DNA from: Bdellovibrionota bacterium
GTDB taxonomy: Bacteria > Bdellovibrionota > Bdellovibrionia > Bdellovibrionales > Bdellovibrionaceae
Reading direction: 5' to 3'
NCBI GenBank assembly: GCA_963170155.1
Contig: CAUJGP010000003.1
Span: forward strand, 1-64,000
Length of the DNA: 64,000 nucleotides
Shown: positions 34,368 through 45,093 of the stretch, in pieces
Layout of the letters: each line of letters begins with the position of its first letter
How positions within the stretch are numbered: position 1 is the first letter of the stretch
Notes under the pieces: generated by a model
Databases searched by the model: none
Told to the model about the DNA's origin: nothing
The model's input: only the letters and a program-made list of their open reading frames with translations
Program-made: the position numbers and the translations under genes

Positions 34368-37124
34368 ATGTTAGAAGTTAAAAAAGCTCAAGAGTCCTCA
34401 AGCAAGACATTACTTTCACAAGAGATTCTCAATAAAATATCGTTGAGAGCTCATTATTTAGCAACCCAAATGATTTTCCTGGCGAACCATCGATCCGATA
34501 AAGAAAAAGGGGATCCTAAGATTGGAGGCCATGCTTCAGCCTCTGCGAGTGCGTTGCATATTTTAGGAGCGCTTCATTTAATGGTAAAATCAGGATTTGA
34601 TTTTATTGCCAATAAACCACATGCTTCGCCCACAGATCATGCCTATAATTATCTTTTGGATTTATTTTTAAAACCAGATTTACAGCGCCTTAGTTTAGAA
34701 GAAGCGAATCGAGCGATGACGGGATTACGAAAATACTCCACTCAAGGAGAGCCCGTATTTCAGAGCTATCATTCTTCATTGGATCCTGACCAACATAATT
34801 TTTTTCCTTCAGGAACGGTCGGAATCCCACCTGTGCAAGCAGGTTATTTAGCTCTGGCTTATCGATTTGCTAAGGAACATAATTATGAAGTTCCTGAGGC
34901 TCATTTTTGGGCCATTTGTGGTGATTCTGAGTTTCGAGAAGGCTCCATGTATGAAGCTATTCCGGATTTTGCCGAGCGAGAGATTGGAAATTTAACTTGG
35001 ATTGTGGACTATAACCGCCAGAGTTTGGATGGTCATCGTATCACTAATAAAGAAATCATGAAGGGGACTGATGCTCAAAGAATTGAGCGAACAATGGTCG
35101 CTAATGGTTGGGAAGTCATCCAGGTGCGACATGGCAAATTCCGGCAGGAGTTATTTCAGCGTCCAGGCGGCGAGCATTTTCAAAAGTTCCTTGAAGAGGA
35201 ATTAGAGGATTTTGAACTTCAGGCGCTTTTGTTGGTCAAAGATATGCCAACCTTAAAAGCGGGAATTGTGAAAGAACATCCTCATTTGAAGAAGTTTTTG
35301 GAGAAGTTGACAGAAGAAGAGCTGCAAAGAGCTCTGCATGATATGGGCGGACATGACATCATCGCATTGGCGGAAGCCATGAACCGATCTAAAAAGAGCA
35401 CTCGACAACCAACATTGATTATCGCTCATACGGTTAAAGGTTGGAATTTAAGATGTGCAGCTCAACCAGGGAACCATTCCGCTTTGCCTTCAGATGATGA
35501 AATGGAGATGTTGAGGCAAAAACAAGGTTTATCTGTTCAAACTCTTTTTTCGCGTTTTGATGATAAAACTCCTGAGGGACAATTTTGTCGCAAACGAGGA
35601 GAGTCTCTTTATCAGGAGATTTTAAAACAAAATTCTTTAAAGGAAAAAAATAAAAATTATTTTAGAAAATCATTGGGAGAAGAACTGCCTGCATCTCTTG
35701 AGATTAACACTAAAATGGCGAATTACCCTCACACTCAATGGATGTTGGGACAGTTGACGGCTAAGTTAACAAGAATTGCGAATACGTCCCTAGATTCCTC
35801 AAAATTGAGTCAAGGTCAAAAACCATTGTCTGAAGGAGAAAGGGTTTGGAAGGTTCCCGGAGAACTGATGGTCTCTATGGCACCGGATGTGGGAACAAGC
35901 ACGAATTTGAACCCAACCATGGACGGAAAAATCTTTGGAGCTGTCGTCGTACAAGATTATGAAAGTGATTTGGATGTTAAAGATGATAAAATGCCAGATT
36001 TAATCCCTGGTGAGGATGTTTCGGACCGGTATTTGCGCTTTGAAATCGCGGAGGGAAATGTCATGTCTTGTGTGGGCTCCTTCGGGCGCTTGCGTGAGAC
36101 CTTGGGGATTCCTATTTTACCTCTTATGACAATCTATGATTTTTTTATCAAGCGAGCGTTAGATCAATATTTTTATAATTTATATTGGAAATCCAGTTTT
36201 ATTTGTGTGGGTACGCCTTCGGGTGTGACATTGTCACCAGAAGGTGCTCAGCACGGTTGGAAGTCTGATTTTCAAATTCCAAATCAAATCACGTGGGAGC
36301 CCTTTTTCTGTATAGAGTTGGATTGGATCCTTTGTGACGCCATTAAGAGACACTTAACTTTTGACAATGAAGGGCGTTCCGGAGTTTTGATTCGAGGTGT
36401 GACTCGTGGCGTGGAGCAAAAGGATTTATTGAAATATTTGAAAAAACAAAAACGATTTAAGAAGGATAGTTCTGAGAGTTTACAGCTGTGTCGCGAGGAG
36501 TTCGTACTGGATGGAGCTGTTGTTGAATCAACTATCGAGACGGTGCCAGAAGAAGAAATTCTAGAGGTGCTTCGAAGCAATGTTTTGCAGGGAGCATATT
36601 CTCTGATTGATTACAGTGGTTACGCTGGCTATGAGCCTGGTGACAATGTGATTAATGTTTTTGCAATGGGAGCATTAGGGACTGAAGCGATTAAAGCTTC
36701 AGAGACTCTTTTGAGCAAAGGAATTTATGCCAATGTGATCATGGTGACGAGTCCAGATCTCCTTGTGGGAATTCAAGGCGATCAATCTGGTTACCAGCAT
36801 CTTCAAGAAAGCTTGGGCATCAAAGGAGATTTGTATCTATCGGGACAAGAAGGGATGTCAAAAGAGGTCTTTACATTGGCAGGCCGTCGCATTCCAGTGG
36901 TGAGTGTACATGATGGCGAGGCAGGATTATTGGATAATTTAGGTTCCATTGTAGGAGTGAAGCAGGTCAGTTGTGCGGTGAGAAAACATTCTAAATGTGG
37001 TCGGCCTAGCGAAATTTACCACTATCATGGAATTGATGCTGAAGCGGTTGTTCAAGCTGCTGAAAAAGCATTAGCTGAGACGGCGCTTGAAAATATTCAT
37101 GTGACGTTCAATGCTTTCAGTTAA
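34368..37124 (+). CDS. AceE-like thiamine diphosphate-dependent E1 dehydrogenase
   Basis: A 918-residue transketolase-superfamily enzyme like the homodimeric pyruvate dehydrogenase E1. IGGHASASASALHIL opens the TPP domain. The TPP/Mg motif is GDSEFREGSMYEA (185-197) with Asn in DYNRQSLDG. The pyrimidine domain and a transketolase C-terminal domain (NVINVFAMGALGTEAIKAS, about 765-785) follow. Decarboxylation of a 2-oxo acid is the expected reaction; pyruvate is inferred. The E2 and E3 genes are not in the window. Sequence motifs differ noticeably from enterobacterial AceE, so another 2-oxo acid is possible. It is followed 5 bases later by an O-methyltransferase. Confidence 0.8.
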   Translation: MLEVKKAQESSSKTLLSQEILNKISLRAHYLATQMIFLANHRSDKEKGDPKIGGHASASASALHILGALHLMVKSGFDFIANKPHASPTDHAYNYLLDLFLKPDLQRLSLEEANRAMTGLRKYSTQGEPVFQSYHSSLDPDQHNFFPSGTVGIPPVQAGYLALAYRFAKEHNYEVPEAHFWAICGDSEFREGSMYEAIPDFAEREIGNLTWIVDYNRQSLDGHRITNKEIMKGTDAQRIERTMVANGWEVIQVRHGKFRQELFQRPGGEHFQKFLEEELEDFELQALLLVKDMPTLKAGIVKEHPHLKKFLEKLTEEELQRALHDMGGHDIIALAEAMNRSKKSTRQPTLIIAHTVKGWNLRCAAQPGNHSALPSDDEMEMLRQKQGLSVQTLFSRFDDKTPEGQFCRKRGESLYQEILKQNSLKEKNKNYFRKSLGEELPASLEINTKMANYPHTQWMLGQLTAKLTRIANTSLDSSKLSQGQKPLSEGERVWKVPGELMVSMAPDVGTSTNLNPTMDGKIFGAVVVQDYESDLDVKDDKMPDLIPGEDVSDRYLRFEIAEGNVMSCVGSFGRLRETLGIPILPLMTIYDFFIKRALDQYFYNLYWKSSFICVGTPSGVTLSPEGAQHGWKSDFQIPNQITWEPFFCIELDWILCDAIKRHLTFDNEGRSGVLIRGVTRGVEQKDLLKYLKKQKRFKKDSSESLQLCREEFVLDGAVVESTIETVPEEEILEVLRSNVLQGAYSLIDYSGYAGYEPGDNVINVFAMGALGTEAIKASETLLSKGIYANVIMVTSPDLLVGIQGDQSGYQHLQESLGIKGDLYLSGQEGMSKEVFTLAGRRIPVVSVHDGEAGLLDNLGSIVGVKQVSCAVRKHSKCGRPSEIYHYHGIDAEAVVQAAEKALAETALENIHVTFNAFS

Positions 37125-37129
37125 GTTTT

Positions 37130-37783
37130 ATGGCAAGAGTTACTTCAGACAATACTAAGGAGTATCTTGAATCTTTTTTGCCAGAGGAGAATTCCTTCGT
37201 TTTAAAGGCGAAGGCTGAGGCTCGTCGATGGCAAAAAGATCAAATTTCTCTTTCTGCCTATGAAGCTCATCTTGTCTGTTTTTTTATTCGTCAATTTCGT
37301 TGTGTTCGTTTCATTGAATTAGGAACATTAGCTGGATATTCAGCTTTAAAGATTCTTGAAAGCCTTCCTACTGAGGGGCATTTGTGGACCTTTGAACTTA
37401 ATTCTGAGCGAGCACAGTTTGCTTCTGCTCTTTTTGATGAAGCTGGCTACAAAGGTCGCTATACAATTATTGTTGGACGAGCGGAAGAGCAGCTTGCAAC
37501 GATTGTGGCTGAAGCTCCCTTTGATGGCATTTTTATTGATGCTAATAAATCATCTTATCCTTTTTACTTGGATTGGTCTTTAAAGCATCTAAAACCGGGT
37601 GGGTTGCTTTTGGCTGATAATACTTTGATGGCAGGTGTTGCAGACACTCACTCTCCTCATCCTGAAAAAATGATTCGTGAATTACGTGCTTTCAATCAAG
37701 AGCTTTTCCAAAATCCCGGCTTAGAGGCCGTCATTTTACCAACTATGGAAGGATTAGCGGTGGGAGTAAAACGGTTTTCTTGA
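37130..37783 (+). CDS. SAM-dependent O-methyltransferase (family 3, CCoAOMT-like)
   Basis: A 217-residue cytoplasmic methyltransferase with Rossmann SAM site FIELGTLAGYSALKIL, acidic LWTFELNSERAQFA, FDGIFIDANKSSYPFYLDW (metal-binding Asp) and GGLLLADNTLMAG. These are the blocks of catechol-type, metal-dependent O-methyltransferases. Only 5 bases separate it from the E1 gene, so it is cotranscribed. The substrate is unknown; a link with the E1 enzyme is only positional. Confidence 0.9.
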   Translation: MARVTSDNTKEYLESFLPEENSFVLKAKAEARRWQKDQISLSAYEAHLVCFFIRQFRCVRFIELGTLAGYSALKILESLPTEGHLWTFELNSERAQFASALFDEAGYKGRYTIIVGRAEEQLATIVAEAPFDGIFIDANKSSYPFYLDWSLKHLKPGGLLLADNTLMAGVADTHSPHPEKMIRELRAFNQELFQNPGLEAVILPTMEGLAVGVKRFS

Positions 37784-38055
37784 AAATCCCTATATTGGTG
37801 TTCATCAATTTTATTAGAATTAATGTTTATTTGCTTGTTCGAGGTCGTTTATCAATTCTTTGTACTCGCGTCACTTCTTGAAGTTTACAGTAAATAGAAA
37901 TTATTTTCATTCACTTCAAAAGATTTGACTTTAACTCTGGTAAAAAAGAGCCAACTTTATATCCATTGGTAGGACCATTTAATAATAGAACCTCATTTTG
38001 GGTGTGAGCTTTTCTTCTACTTTACAGCGATTCATTCGATAAAAAATTTTTATAC

Positions 38056-38061
38056 TATAAT
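38056..38061 (+). promoter_or_regulatory. Possible -10 box of the OmpA-like gene
   Basis: TATAAT, a perfect -10 hexamer in an AT-rich stretch; the -35 sequence is poor (ATTCGA, 16 bases upstream). Confidence 0.3.
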
Positions 38062-38096
38062 AAATATGGCTTCCTTGAGCAGAGAGCTTGTATTCT

Positions 38097-38119
38097 CCAA
38101 GACTCACCTTAAGTCTTGG
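38097..38119 (+). repeat. 8-bp perfect hairpin in the OmpA-like leader
   Basis: CCAAGACT and AGTCTTGG flank a 7-base loop, with no U-run after it. Possible mRNA leader structure. Confidence 0.45.
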
Positions 38120-38307
38120 TAGTTCAAGAGAGAGTAACCTACAATGTCATTTTCGTTTTAAGTTTTTCTATCTTTTTAATGGGAGTTTTTCTACACTTTA
38201 TTTAAATCTCTATTGCCAAAATGATTTTGGAGTTGTGTTGTCAGTCACATGGAAACATCACTTCATTATTGGCGTTAGACATAAACAATAAGAATACGGG
38301 AGTTTTT

Positions 38308-38961
38308 ATGAAAATAGTTTTTATTTCTTTATTATCCGGAGCCTTGGTGGCATCCAATTTAGCTTGTGAATCGGCAGGAAAGAAAACAGCCGTTGGTGCG
38401 GGCGTTGGTGCAGCAGCAGGAGCTGTTCTTGGCTCTGTGGTTGGTGGTCAACATGGAGATAAGAAAAAAGGAGCTCTGATTGGTGCTGCTTTGGGAGCTG
38501 CTATGGGTGGAACAATAGGAAATCGTTTGGATAAACAGGCTAAAGAGTTAGAGAAAGTGGCAGAAACCAAGCGTACAGAACAAGGTATTATTACCAAACT
38601 GAAAAGCGATATTTTATTTGATACAGGAAAATCTGATCTTAAGCCTGCTGCTAAAGATAATATTATGAAATTAGCAGATATTTTAAAGAAGTATCCTGAA
38701 AACGTAATTGCGGTGAAAGGCTATACAGACAGTCAGGGCTCTGATCAGATTAATAAGACTCTTTCAGAAAAAAGGGCCACCGCTGTAAAAGATCAATTGA
38801 TTCAAGGAGGCGTTCCTAGTGAAACTCTTTCAGTTATTGGGATGGGAAAAGAAGATCCTGTTGCTGATAACTCTACTGCGACAGGACGCTCGAAGAATCG
38901 ACGTGTTGAAATTGAAATCACGGTAGATGAAAGCAAAGTCCCTCAAGATCAAAAATCTTAA
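38308..38961 (+). CDS. OmpA-family peptidoglycan-binding outer-membrane protein with glycine zipper
   Basis: From the ATG at 38308 (GGGAG upstream) the protein has an export signal ending near NLAC, a possible but non-standard lipobox. A glycine/alanine zipper (AVGAGVGAAAGAVLGSVVGG and GALIGAALGAAMGGTIG) and a C-terminal OmpA domain follow. The OmpA domain (ILFDTGKSDLKPAA, VKGYTDSQGSDQIN, LSEKRATAV, GRSKNRRVEI) binds peptidoglycan; the Asp and Arg contact residues are kept. It tethers outer membrane to cell wall. An in-frame ATG at 38221 would bury the signal and is rejected. Confidence 0.92.
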   Translation: MKIVFISLLSGALVASNLACESAGKKTAVGAGVGAAAGAVLGSVVGGQHGDKKKGALIGAALGAAMGGTIGNRLDKQAKELEKVAETKRTEQGIITKLKSDILFDTGKSDLKPAAKDNIMKLADILKKYPENVIAVKGYTDSQGSDQINKTLSEKRATAVKDQLIQGGVPSETLSVIGMGKEDPVADNSTATGRSKNRRVEIEITVDESKVPQDQKS

Positions 38962-38982
38962 GCGATTCGAAGTAAAAATGAG

Positions 38983-39019
38983 AGAGCTATCAGTGGTACA
39001 AAAAACCATTTATAGCTCT
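38983..39019. terminator. Hairpin between convergent OmpA-like and purA genes
   Basis: Perfect 8-base arms AGAGCTAT and ATAGCTCT with an inner TGGT/ACCA stem. On the minus strand it is followed by CATTTTTAC, so it best serves as the purA terminator; a plus-strand role is weaker. Confidence 0.5.
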
Positions 39020-39077
39020 ATAGAAATTTGAATGATCCTTTTCAGCATTTAAGTATGTTTACAATGCCGATGAATCC

Positions 39078-40436
<1,359 letters not shown>

Positions 40437-40630
40437 TTATTTAAAGCCAGGAGAGCGGCGGCAAAATACAGAACAAAGTCTCTTATGGCATTGAACTTAT
40501 CAAGAGTCATTGCTGTGTGATGAGTAAGATATTTATAGTTTGATTAGTTTCTATTCAGCTAGAGACTACTTTGTACGGAAGAGAGGGTTACTAATGAGGA
40601 GTTAATGCGTTGTTCCAGGTAGTATCAGTC

Positions 40631-41965
40631 TCATATTTGTGGGTGTTCGTAATAAGAGATAACGGCGTCGTGGCCAATCCAAGTAACGGGCTCTTGGGGT
40701 TGAAAAGTTTCTTGAAGCATCATAGAGCCGCTAGCATGAATGATGAGTTCACTCAAAGCTGTGGTCATAAGAGCCTGAGGATTATGATGAAGAGAGATGA
40801 TTTCATCAGAAGTTTTCAGCATTAATTCCATGAGAGGTTTTGTAGAGTGTTGGGGCCAAAGATCAATATTCAAAGTTTTTTGCATTTCGGAGCTGTGTAA
40901 AAAGTGTGAAATCAATTTTTGAATCTGTTCGAGGCCGCCGGGTTTGAGGAGAGATTCCGCTTGTTGCATCATTTGAAGAACAAGAGGATGCTGAATTTTG
41001 CGACGTTGAAGTTCAAAGTAAAGTGGATACAGAAAGATTTCGACTCCAGGAAAAATACCACTAGAGCTTGTGAGAATTTCGGGACAATTGTAAACAGTGG
41101 CCTTGACTCCTTGGTCCCAGTGTTGCCGAGCAAAGTTTTCCAGTTGTTTTTTCGCAAAGCCTTGAAGGTAAGGAGTATAGCAAAGCCATTGAAGTTGATT
41201 CTCAAAAAAGATAGGGGTCCCATGATAGCCATAGGCGGAATAATGAATAAAGCCACCTTGCTCCTCCAGTTTTTTACGAAGAGGAGCACTTTCTTCAATC
41301 AGAATGTTAAAGCTATTAGCTGTAACTTCAAAGAAACTTTTTTGGCAGAATTGACCAAGGTCGGAATTCCAAAAATCTTCTGAACTTAAATAGCGGTCAC
41401 CAACACCTTTGAATACTCGATTCATCAGGCTAAGGATAATTTTAGAGCGCGGTACACCGCCTGCCATCAGATGGGCCATAAAAACTTTGCTATTGGGCTT
41501 AAGATGTTGATGAAGTTCTTGGAGCCAAGCTCGCACTTGATTGCGAAAGCGAGCAACTCCCTTTTCTTGCGATTGGGAAATTAAGTTAAGGTCAATGTGG
41601 CCATGAATGCCTTCTTTTAATCCGATGGATTTACAAAGATCCACCGGAGTGTTCCCTTCAGGGCTTGATGGCTCTAGGTCAAAACCACACTCCAAAGGAA
41701 CATTGATCCACGGCGAAGGAATACTTTTGCTTTCTTCAGAGTTCAAGGACCTTAAGTTTTGTTGTTCGTCACGTCGGCCTACTGTGGAGTAGATGATTTT
41801 AAGTCCTTTTTTTTGAGCGGCATCGACCAAGCCGTTGGCATATCCCTTTTGAAAAAGCTCTCCGAACAACACAAGAACATCACCCGTTTGAAAAGATTCA
41901 AGTGGGTTGAGTGAATTTGATTTATTGAGTTGTAAACGATGAGTTTTTGAAAGTGAGTTTGTCAT
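40631..41965 (-). CDS. Putative NAD(P)-linked reductase-like protein
   Basis: A 444-residue soluble protein. Near the N-terminus GDVLVLFGELFQKGYANGLV and a following IIYSTVGRRDEQQ suggest a modified nucleotide-binding fold, and a second block reads VFMAHLMAGGVPRSKIIL. From memory this resembles proteins annotated as FabMG-like enoyl-ACP reductases in predatory bacteria, but I cannot confirm it. No signal peptide or membrane segments. No operon partner; purA lies on the same strand about 250 bases downstream. A role in fatty-acid synthesis is tentative. Confidence 0.6.
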   Translation of the reverse strand: MTNSLSKTHRLQLNKSNSLNPLESFQTGDVLVLFGELFQKGYANGLVDAAQKKGLKIIYSTVGRRDEQQNLRSLNSEESKSIPSPWINVPLECGFDLEPSSPEGNTPVDLCKSIGLKEGIHGHIDLNLISQSQEKGVARFRNQVRAWLQELHQHLKPNSKVFMAHLMAGGVPRSKIILSLMNRVFKGVGDRYLSSEDFWNSDLGQFCQKSFFEVTANSFNILIEESAPLRKKLEEQGGFIHYSAYGYHGTPIFFENQLQWLCYTPYLQGFAKKQLENFARQHWDQGVKATVYNCPEILTSSSGIFPGVEIFLYPLYFELQRRKIQHPLVLQMMQQAESLLKPGGLEQIQKLISHFLHSSEMQKTLNIDLWPQHSTKPLMELMLKTSDEIISLHHNPQALMTTALSELIIHASGSMMLQETFQPQEPVTWIGHDAVISYYEHPQI

Positions 41966-42124
41966 TTTGCAATGTGATCTTATTGTTTTAAAAAGGTCAA
42001 GAGAATGTTTGCTTTTTCCATCTTCGTGACTAAAATTAAAACTAGGATTTTTATCGCTATTTGAAAAATGATGGTTTGTGAGTGGTTTTGATCATTTTTG
42101 AAAATTGGAAAAGAGGAATGGATT

Positions 42125-43366
42125 ATGTCATTGGTGATTTCTCCTGTTTTGTTTACTTTTGTCTATGTGCTTTTCATTTCTTTTTGTTTATCTCCTCGAG
42201 CTCAGGCCAATATTTTAGGGGTCAGTTATCAAGGGTTTAATCCAACGCCGAGTCAGACTGATTACATTACGGTTCATTCAACGGAGAGTGTACGATCTAA
42301 GAAATGGCGCATGAATATTTATGGATTTGTCAGTGGCAATAATTTAGTGGCTCATGATCCTGCCAGCCCCAATCAAACTCCTCATGATATTTCTGATCAA
42401 TTGACGTCAGCGTCACTCGGTTTTGCTTATGGAATCACTTCACAGTTAGAATTGGGCGTGAGCCTTCCGTTCAATCTCCATCATACAATAACCCCAGAAA
42501 GCGATAGAACTTTTATTGCTCAACGGATGGGTACTATGATTCATACGCAGTTCAAATATGTTTTTCAGCGCCGAGGAGAATTAACGCAAGATCCGAGAGG
42601 GTTTGCTTTGGTAGGGTCTTTGGGGTCTCCGAGCACTCGTCAGGATGGTTATCTCGGTCATCGACAGAACCCCATCCTATCCATTGAAGCTGTTTATGAT
42701 CATGGGAATGAATCAGAATCTTATTCCATTAATGCGGGTTACCGCTCTCGTTCTCCAGGAGATGCATATCTTGGGGCTCCTGTGCTTCCGCTCGAGGATC
42801 AAATTATTTTATCAGCGGCTTTTCAAAGACGTTTTTTGGTACATCGGAAAATGAGTTGGATTACAGAATTTTATGGGGCCTTTCCTGTTGATCAAGGGAA
42901 GTATAAAAGAGCTAAAGATATTTCATCTACTGAATTTATTTTCGGGATTCGTGGAGATAGAAACAAACAGAGTCGCTGGACAGTAGGATGTGGTACTGGA
43001 ATATTTAAGGGCATGATGAACCCCGATTGGAGAGTTTTTGGCGGATGGAGCTGGGATTTCTCATGGGCAGGGAAAAGCTCACCTAAGGATGCTTTACTGG
43101 AAAGAAGAAAACTCCATGGCAATGCCGATGATATCATGGATCCTCTTTCTTCTGAGGATTCTGGCCCCATCATTGAAGATGGGGATCGAGATGGGGTTTC
43201 AGATGATGATGATATGTGTCCTCGCACTCCTCGGGGTGTAAAGGTAGACCGCGATGGTTGTCCTTTGGATACGGATAATGATTCTATTCCTGATTATGAG
43301 GATCGATGTCCAAATACTCCAGCAGGAGATGTGGTGAATGGTCAGGGATGTACTATAATGCAATAA
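42125..43366 (+). CDS. Outer-membrane barrel protein with C-terminal thrombospondin type 3 repeats
   Basis: A signal peptide (ending SPRAQA) precedes about 270 residues of alternating strand pattern (SITSQLELGVSLPF-like segments) typical of an outer-membrane beta barrel. Residues about 355-410 hold calcium-binding thrombospondin type 3 repeats: DGDRDGVSDDDDMCPRTPRG and DTDNDSIPDYEDRCPNTPAG. In many relatives such repeats lead into an OmpA domain, but this protein stops after GCTIMQ. AGAGGAA favours the ATG at 42125 over the TTG at 42098. The aminopeptidase gene follows closely. Confidence 0.8.
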   Translation: MSLVISPVLFTFVYVLFISFCLSPRAQANILGVSYQGFNPTPSQTDYITVHSTESVRSKKWRMNIYGFVSGNNLVAHDPASPNQTPHDISDQLTSASLGFAYGITSQLELGVSLPFNLHHTITPESDRTFIAQRMGTMIHTQFKYVFQRRGELTQDPRGFALVGSLGSPSTRQDGYLGHRQNPILSIEAVYDHGNESESYSINAGYRSRSPGDAYLGAPVLPLEDQIILSAAFQRRFLVHRKMSWITEFYGAFPVDQGKYKRAKDISSTEFIFGIRGDRNKQSRWTVGCGTGIFKGMMNPDWRVFGGWSWDFSWAGKSSPKDALLERRKLHGNADDIMDPLSSEDSGPIIEDGDRDGVSDDDDMCPRTPRGVKVDRDGCPLDTDNDSIPDYEDRCPNTPAGDVVNGQGCTIMQ

Positions 43367-43382
43367 TGAGAGGGAGGTGGCT

Positions 43383-44933
43383 TTGAAGTTGAAAGTTGAA
43401 ATTCCTAGGTGGAGCGAAACCTTTCGGTTTAAAAAAGAAAAATTAAAAAAAGTGAAGAATAATATTTCTCAGCAGGGGTTTTATTTTTTTTTAGGTGAGG
43501 CTTCTGAGAAAAAATACCAGTCTATTGTAAAAGACTATGCATTGGATTATCAAAAGGATTCTTTTTTAAAGAGTGATCGAGAGATGGTTCATTTTTTAGG
43601 GACTCAAGGACCTGTTTGGATTCAGCGACGATCCAGTAAAAAAAATCCCAATCATGATGGTGCTTTTCAAGACTCCGAATATTCCCAAGCCAAAGAAGGA
43701 GCTGGGGCTTTAGTTTCTTCGATCAAAGCTTACCATCTAAAGCAGATGATGATAGAGCTCTGGGATGCTTCACAACAAGAAGAGATAGGAATTCTTGTTG
43801 GCTTGGATTTAGGAGCTTATCAGTTTCGTCCTTTGAATGAGGGGCAAAATATGTTAGAAGGATTGCCTCAAGTCACTTTTTCAAGTTCGTCATCGAATTC
43901 ATCATCTAAAAGTTTTATAGAAAAAAATAAAAAAGAAGCTCAAGCTTTGGCTTCGGCCATTAATTTAGCTCGTCATTTAGTGAATTTGCCAGGGCAGAGT
44001 TTAAATCCGAAAAGTTTTGTTCAATTGGCTGTAGATCATTTTAAAAAATCCACTCAACTTAAGGTGACTCTTTGGGATAAAAATCGATTGGAAAAAGAAG
44101 GGATGGGGTTACATTTGGCTGTTGGACAAGGTTCGCAGCACGAACCTTGTTTGGTGCATATTTCTTATCGCCCAGCCTCTTCTCGTTCTTCATCCTCCTC
44201 TCAAGGGCCAATTGCGATTGTGGGTAAAGGGATCACTTTTGATACAGGAGGATTGGATATTAAGCCTTCTTCAGGGATGCGCTGGATGAAAAAAGATATG
44301 GGCGGAGCCGCAGCTGTATTTGCTCTTTGTTCTTGGATCAATGAGGTTGGGTTAAAGGTGCCCTGCGATTTTTATTTAGGAATTGCAGAAAATGCGGTGG
44401 GTCCAAATTCCTTTAGGCCAGGTGATATTTTTAAAGCTAGAAATGGATTGATGGTAGAGATTCATAATACTGATGCAGAAGGAAGACTTGTTCTTGCCGA
44501 TGCTTTAGACGTGGCGGTGAAAAATAAAGAAAAGCCTCGTTTTGTCATTGATATTGCAACTCTCACGGGAGCCATTAAGGTCGCTTTGGGCGCTGATATT
44601 CCAGGTTTATTTTCCAATGATGACATTTTGGCGAAAAAAATAGAAAAGGCTTCCCAATCGTCAGGAGAGCCTTGTTGGCGAATGCCTTTATTTGCAAAAT
44701 ATGCCTCCCAGATGAATAGCCCAGTTGCTCATTTGACAAATGCCGTGGATGGTTTTGCTGGGGCAGTGACCGCGGCGCTTTTTTTAGAAAAATTTGTTGG
44801 TCAGCAAGCATGGGCTCATTTGGATATTTATGCTTGGAACGACAAGCCAACGGGGGGGTTAAGCTTTACGGGAGGAAGTGGTCAAGGGGTTCAGACACTC
44901 GCTTTCTTTTTAAAAGGATTGGCAGATGAGTAG
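43383..44933 (+). CDS. pepA: Leucyl aminopeptidase (M17 family)
   Basis: A two-zinc cytosolic exopeptidase. Active-site blocks: VGKGITFDTGGLDIKPSSGM (Lys and Asp ligands, catalytic Lys), MKKDMGGAAAVF, and NTDAEGRLVLADAL (signature with catalytic Arg). Length about 516. Serine-rich inserts occur around residues 170-185 and 275-285. The N-terminal domain is poorly conserved, as usual. TTG at 43383 is preceded by AGGGAGG (43371-43377); a GTG inside that site is less likely. Ten bases separate the preceding gene from that GTG. Confidence 0.95.
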   Translation: MKLKVEIPRWSETFRFKKEKLKKVKNNISQQGFYFFLGEASEKKYQSIVKDYALDYQKDSFLKSDREMVHFLGTQGPVWIQRRSSKKNPNHDGAFQDSEYSQAKEGAGALVSSIKAYHLKQMMIELWDASQQEEIGILVGLDLGAYQFRPLNEGQNMLEGLPQVTFSSSSSNSSSKSFIEKNKKEAQALASAINLARHLVNLPGQSLNPKSFVQLAVDHFKKSTQLKVTLWDKNRLEKEGMGLHLAVGQGSQHEPCLVHISYRPASSRSSSSSQGPIAIVGKGITFDTGGLDIKPSSGMRWMKKDMGGAAAVFALCSWINEVGLKVPCDFYLGIAENAVGPNSFRPGDIFKARNGLMVEIHNTDAEGRLVLADALDVAVKNKEKPRFVIDIATLTGAIKVALGADIPGLFSNDDILAKKIEKASQSSGEPCWRMPLFAKYASQMNSPVAHLTNAVDGFAGAVTAALFLEKFVGQQAWAHLDIYAWNDKPTGGLSFTGGSGQGVQTLAFFLKGLADE

Positions 44934-45093
44934 TCCTTGCTTGGGTAGGCCAGACGAAAAACTAGTTCCATAAGATCAAAAACTTTTATAGTCATCGTAG
45001 TCCCTTCTTTTTGTTACTCTATCTAAGAGCTGGCAAAACCAAACAGCATTGATTTAAGAATGCGAATTAAAGATTGGCTTTATAGAGGGGACT

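Larger units (their letters stand above)
37784..38307. other. Long intergenic region upstream of the OmpA-like gene
   Basis: 524 bases without a convincing gene. A TATAAT box sits at 38056-38061 without a good -35. A perfect 8-bp hairpin (CCAAGACT/AGTCTTGG) lies at 38097-38119. If transcription starts near 38068 the OmpA-like mRNA has a leader of about 240 bases. Short open frames here lack binding sites. Confidence 0.45.

Noticed and set aside
41607-41792. Short plus-strand frame antisense to the reductase-like gene
   Set aside because: Shadow of the coding strand; no start signals.
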